Translations under genes and position numbers: made by a program
NCBI GenBank assembly: GCA_002367105.1
Contig: DFCS01000041.1
Location: 1 to 6,473, forward strand
DNA length: 6,473 nucleotides
From: Hungatella sp. UBA3048
GTDB lineage: Bacteria; Bacillota; Clostridia; Lachnospirales; Lachnospiraceae
Direction: 5' to 3'
In this document: in pieces, positions 6,042 to 6,473 of the stretch
How the letters are laid out: every line of letters begins with the position of its first letter
Numbering within the stretch: the stretch's first letter is position 1
The notes under the pieces: generated by a model
Seen by the model: only the letters and a program-made list of their open reading frames with translations
Databases searched by the model: none
Told to the model about the DNA's origin: nothing

Positions 6042-6424
6042 TCAGGATCACCTCCTCTGGGATAATAAATACGCTCACTTTCAAGCCATTTCTCTTCTTC
6101 CTTCTGATCTTTGACCATGCTGCGCAATTTATCTATAAAAGGCTTATTTGCTTTGTCTGTATAGAACTTTGCAACTCGCTCAAGTTTAAGTGATCTATCC
6201 TTTGCAGCTCTCCGGCAATTTCTGCTAATATGAAATTGAGTACTTATTTTACTACGGACCTTATTGTCCTTTTCAAATTCGATAGCATGAAGAAAATCCT
6301 GTACCTTTTTATCTTCTGCAAACATTTCTGTGCAGGCTGCCTGATATTCCTTCTGGCAATTTACCAGATAATCAAGGAAATCTTTAATAACTTCAGAAGG
6401 TTTTGGTTCGTTTTTCTTATTCAC
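6035..6424 (-). CDS. Phage hypothetical protein, charged and helical, 129 aa
   Basis: No catalytic motif is recognised. The protein is rich in Lys, Glu, Asp and Arg and should be almost entirely alpha-helical, with likely coiled-coil or helical-bundle character in residues 10-50 and 75-118. The segment VQDFLHAIEF (41-50) followed by the basic stretch SRNCRRAAKDR (67-77) recalls a class of small Firmicutes phage proteins with an 'HxIE' helix and an Arg-rich helix, often encoded beside SSB and replication genes. That resemblance is from memory, not a search. It starts at GTG with GGGAGG 8 nt upstream. Its last codons (GGDPDC) are built from the Shine-Dalgarno sequence of the next gene, and the two genes overlap by 7 nt, so they are probably translationally coupled. 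A DNA-binding or adaptor role is only inference. Confidence 0.8.
   Translation of the reverse strand: MNKKNEPKPSEVIKDFLDYLVNCQKEYQAACTEMFAEDKKVQDFLHAIEFEKDNKVRSKISTQFHISRNCRRAAKDRSLKLERVAKFYTDKANKPFIDKLRSMVKDQKEEEKWLESERIYYPRGGDPDC
6045..6056 (-). promoter_or_regulatory. Near-perfect Shine-Dalgarno site for the TTG-started nuclease gene
   Basis: The minus strand reads AGGAGGTGATCC, complementary over 12 nt to the conserved 3' end of bacterial 16S rRNA. The GGAGG core is 9 nt from the TTG at 6041. The codon just before that TTG is TGA, so no longer start exists in this frame. The site lies inside the last codons of the preceding gene. An unusually strong site may compensate for the weak TTG start. 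Confidence 0.85.
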
Positions 6425-6432
6425 ATGCGATA

Positions 6433-6438
6433 CCTCCC
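6433..6438 (-). promoter_or_regulatory. Ribosome binding site deciding the GTG start at 6424
   Basis: GGGAGG on the minus strand lies 8 nt before GTG (6424-6422). An ATG overlaps this GTG by one base but runs straight into TGA, so GTG is the only workable start at this spacing. Confidence 0.75.
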
Positions 6439-6439
6439 A

Positions 6440-6473
6440 TTAGTTGAATGGAAGTCCTTCGTCTTCGACTCCA
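6440..6473 (-). CDS. 3' end of a gene, probably phage single-stranded DNA-binding protein (partial)
   Basis: Only the last ten codons and the TAA stop are inside the window; they read GVEDEGLPFN. An acidic run followed by a Leu-Pro-Phe tip is the hallmark of the C-terminal tail of bacterial and phage SSB proteins, which recruits replication and repair partners. The canonical tail ends in Pro-Phe; here one Asn follows it. The position directly upstream of a phage nuclease and replisome genes fits SSB. Since the OB-fold is outside the window, another protein with a similar tail (a recombinase or exonuclease, for example) cannot be excluded. The next gene starts 15 nt beyond the stop, so the two are very likely co-transcribed. 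Confidence 0.5.
   Translation of the reverse strand, partial: GVEDEGLPFN

Noticed and set aside
6045..6056. Plus-strand GGATCACCTCCT, identical to the end of 16S rRNA
   Set aside because: Only 12 nt match and the flanks differ; it is a strong Shine-Dalgarno site read on the minus strand, not an rRNA fragment.
1..6473. Several open frames of 60-92 codons on the plus strand (for example 3878-4156 and 4878-5105)
   Set aside because: They lie antisense to genes with recognisable motifs, have protein sequences without sensible composition or motifs, and lack convincing ribosome-binding sites; they are shadows.

Overview
The window looks like part of the early/replication region of a tailed-phage genome or prophage in a low-to-mid GC Firmicute. 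Protein resemblance is best to phages of Clostridia, probably Lachnospiraceae (recalled from family patterns, not searched). Every convincing gene is on the minus strand, tightly packed with 4-10 nt overlaps or short gaps. Strong Shine-Dalgarno sites are often built into the end of the upstream gene. I see no integrase, no structural genes, no tRNA and no CRISPR array.

In transcription order (right to left): the last ten codons of a gene whose acidic DEGLPFN tail suggests a single-stranded DNA-binding protein (6440-6473); a 129-aa charged helical protein of unknown function (6035-6424); an ERCC4/XPF-type nuclease with a long insertion (5307-6041); a structured 72-nt gap; a Cys-rich, Tyr/Lys/Arg-rich protein built on a 15-residue repeat (4740-5234); a phage replisome organizer with an N-terminal winged-helix-type domain (3917-4747); a primase-helicase fusion with archaeo-eukaryotic-type primase motifs, a zinc-knuckle-like linker and a DnaB/RecA-type helicase (1887-3926); an acidic phage protein of unknown function (1264-1872); an ASCH (PUA-like) domain protein (686-1267); a small putative beta-barrel protein (333-680); a second structured gap; a small Trp-rich protein (26-244); and the start codon of a further gene at the left edge (1-7).

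The probable logic is a self-contained replisome. The organizer would recognise the phage origin and help load the primase-helicase, SSB would coat single strands, and the ERCC4 nuclease would process branched or flap intermediates. The ASCH and beta-barrel proteins are accessory genes typical of the stretch after the replication genes. Four starts are non-AUG (GTG at 6424 and 680, TTG at 6041 and 4747), each with a usable ribosome-binding site.

Most of this is an ordinary phage replication module. The parts that deserve a second look are the ERCC4 insertion, the 15-residue repeat protein, the two GC-rich hairpins in the only sizeable gaps, and the SSB-like tail on the primase-helicase.
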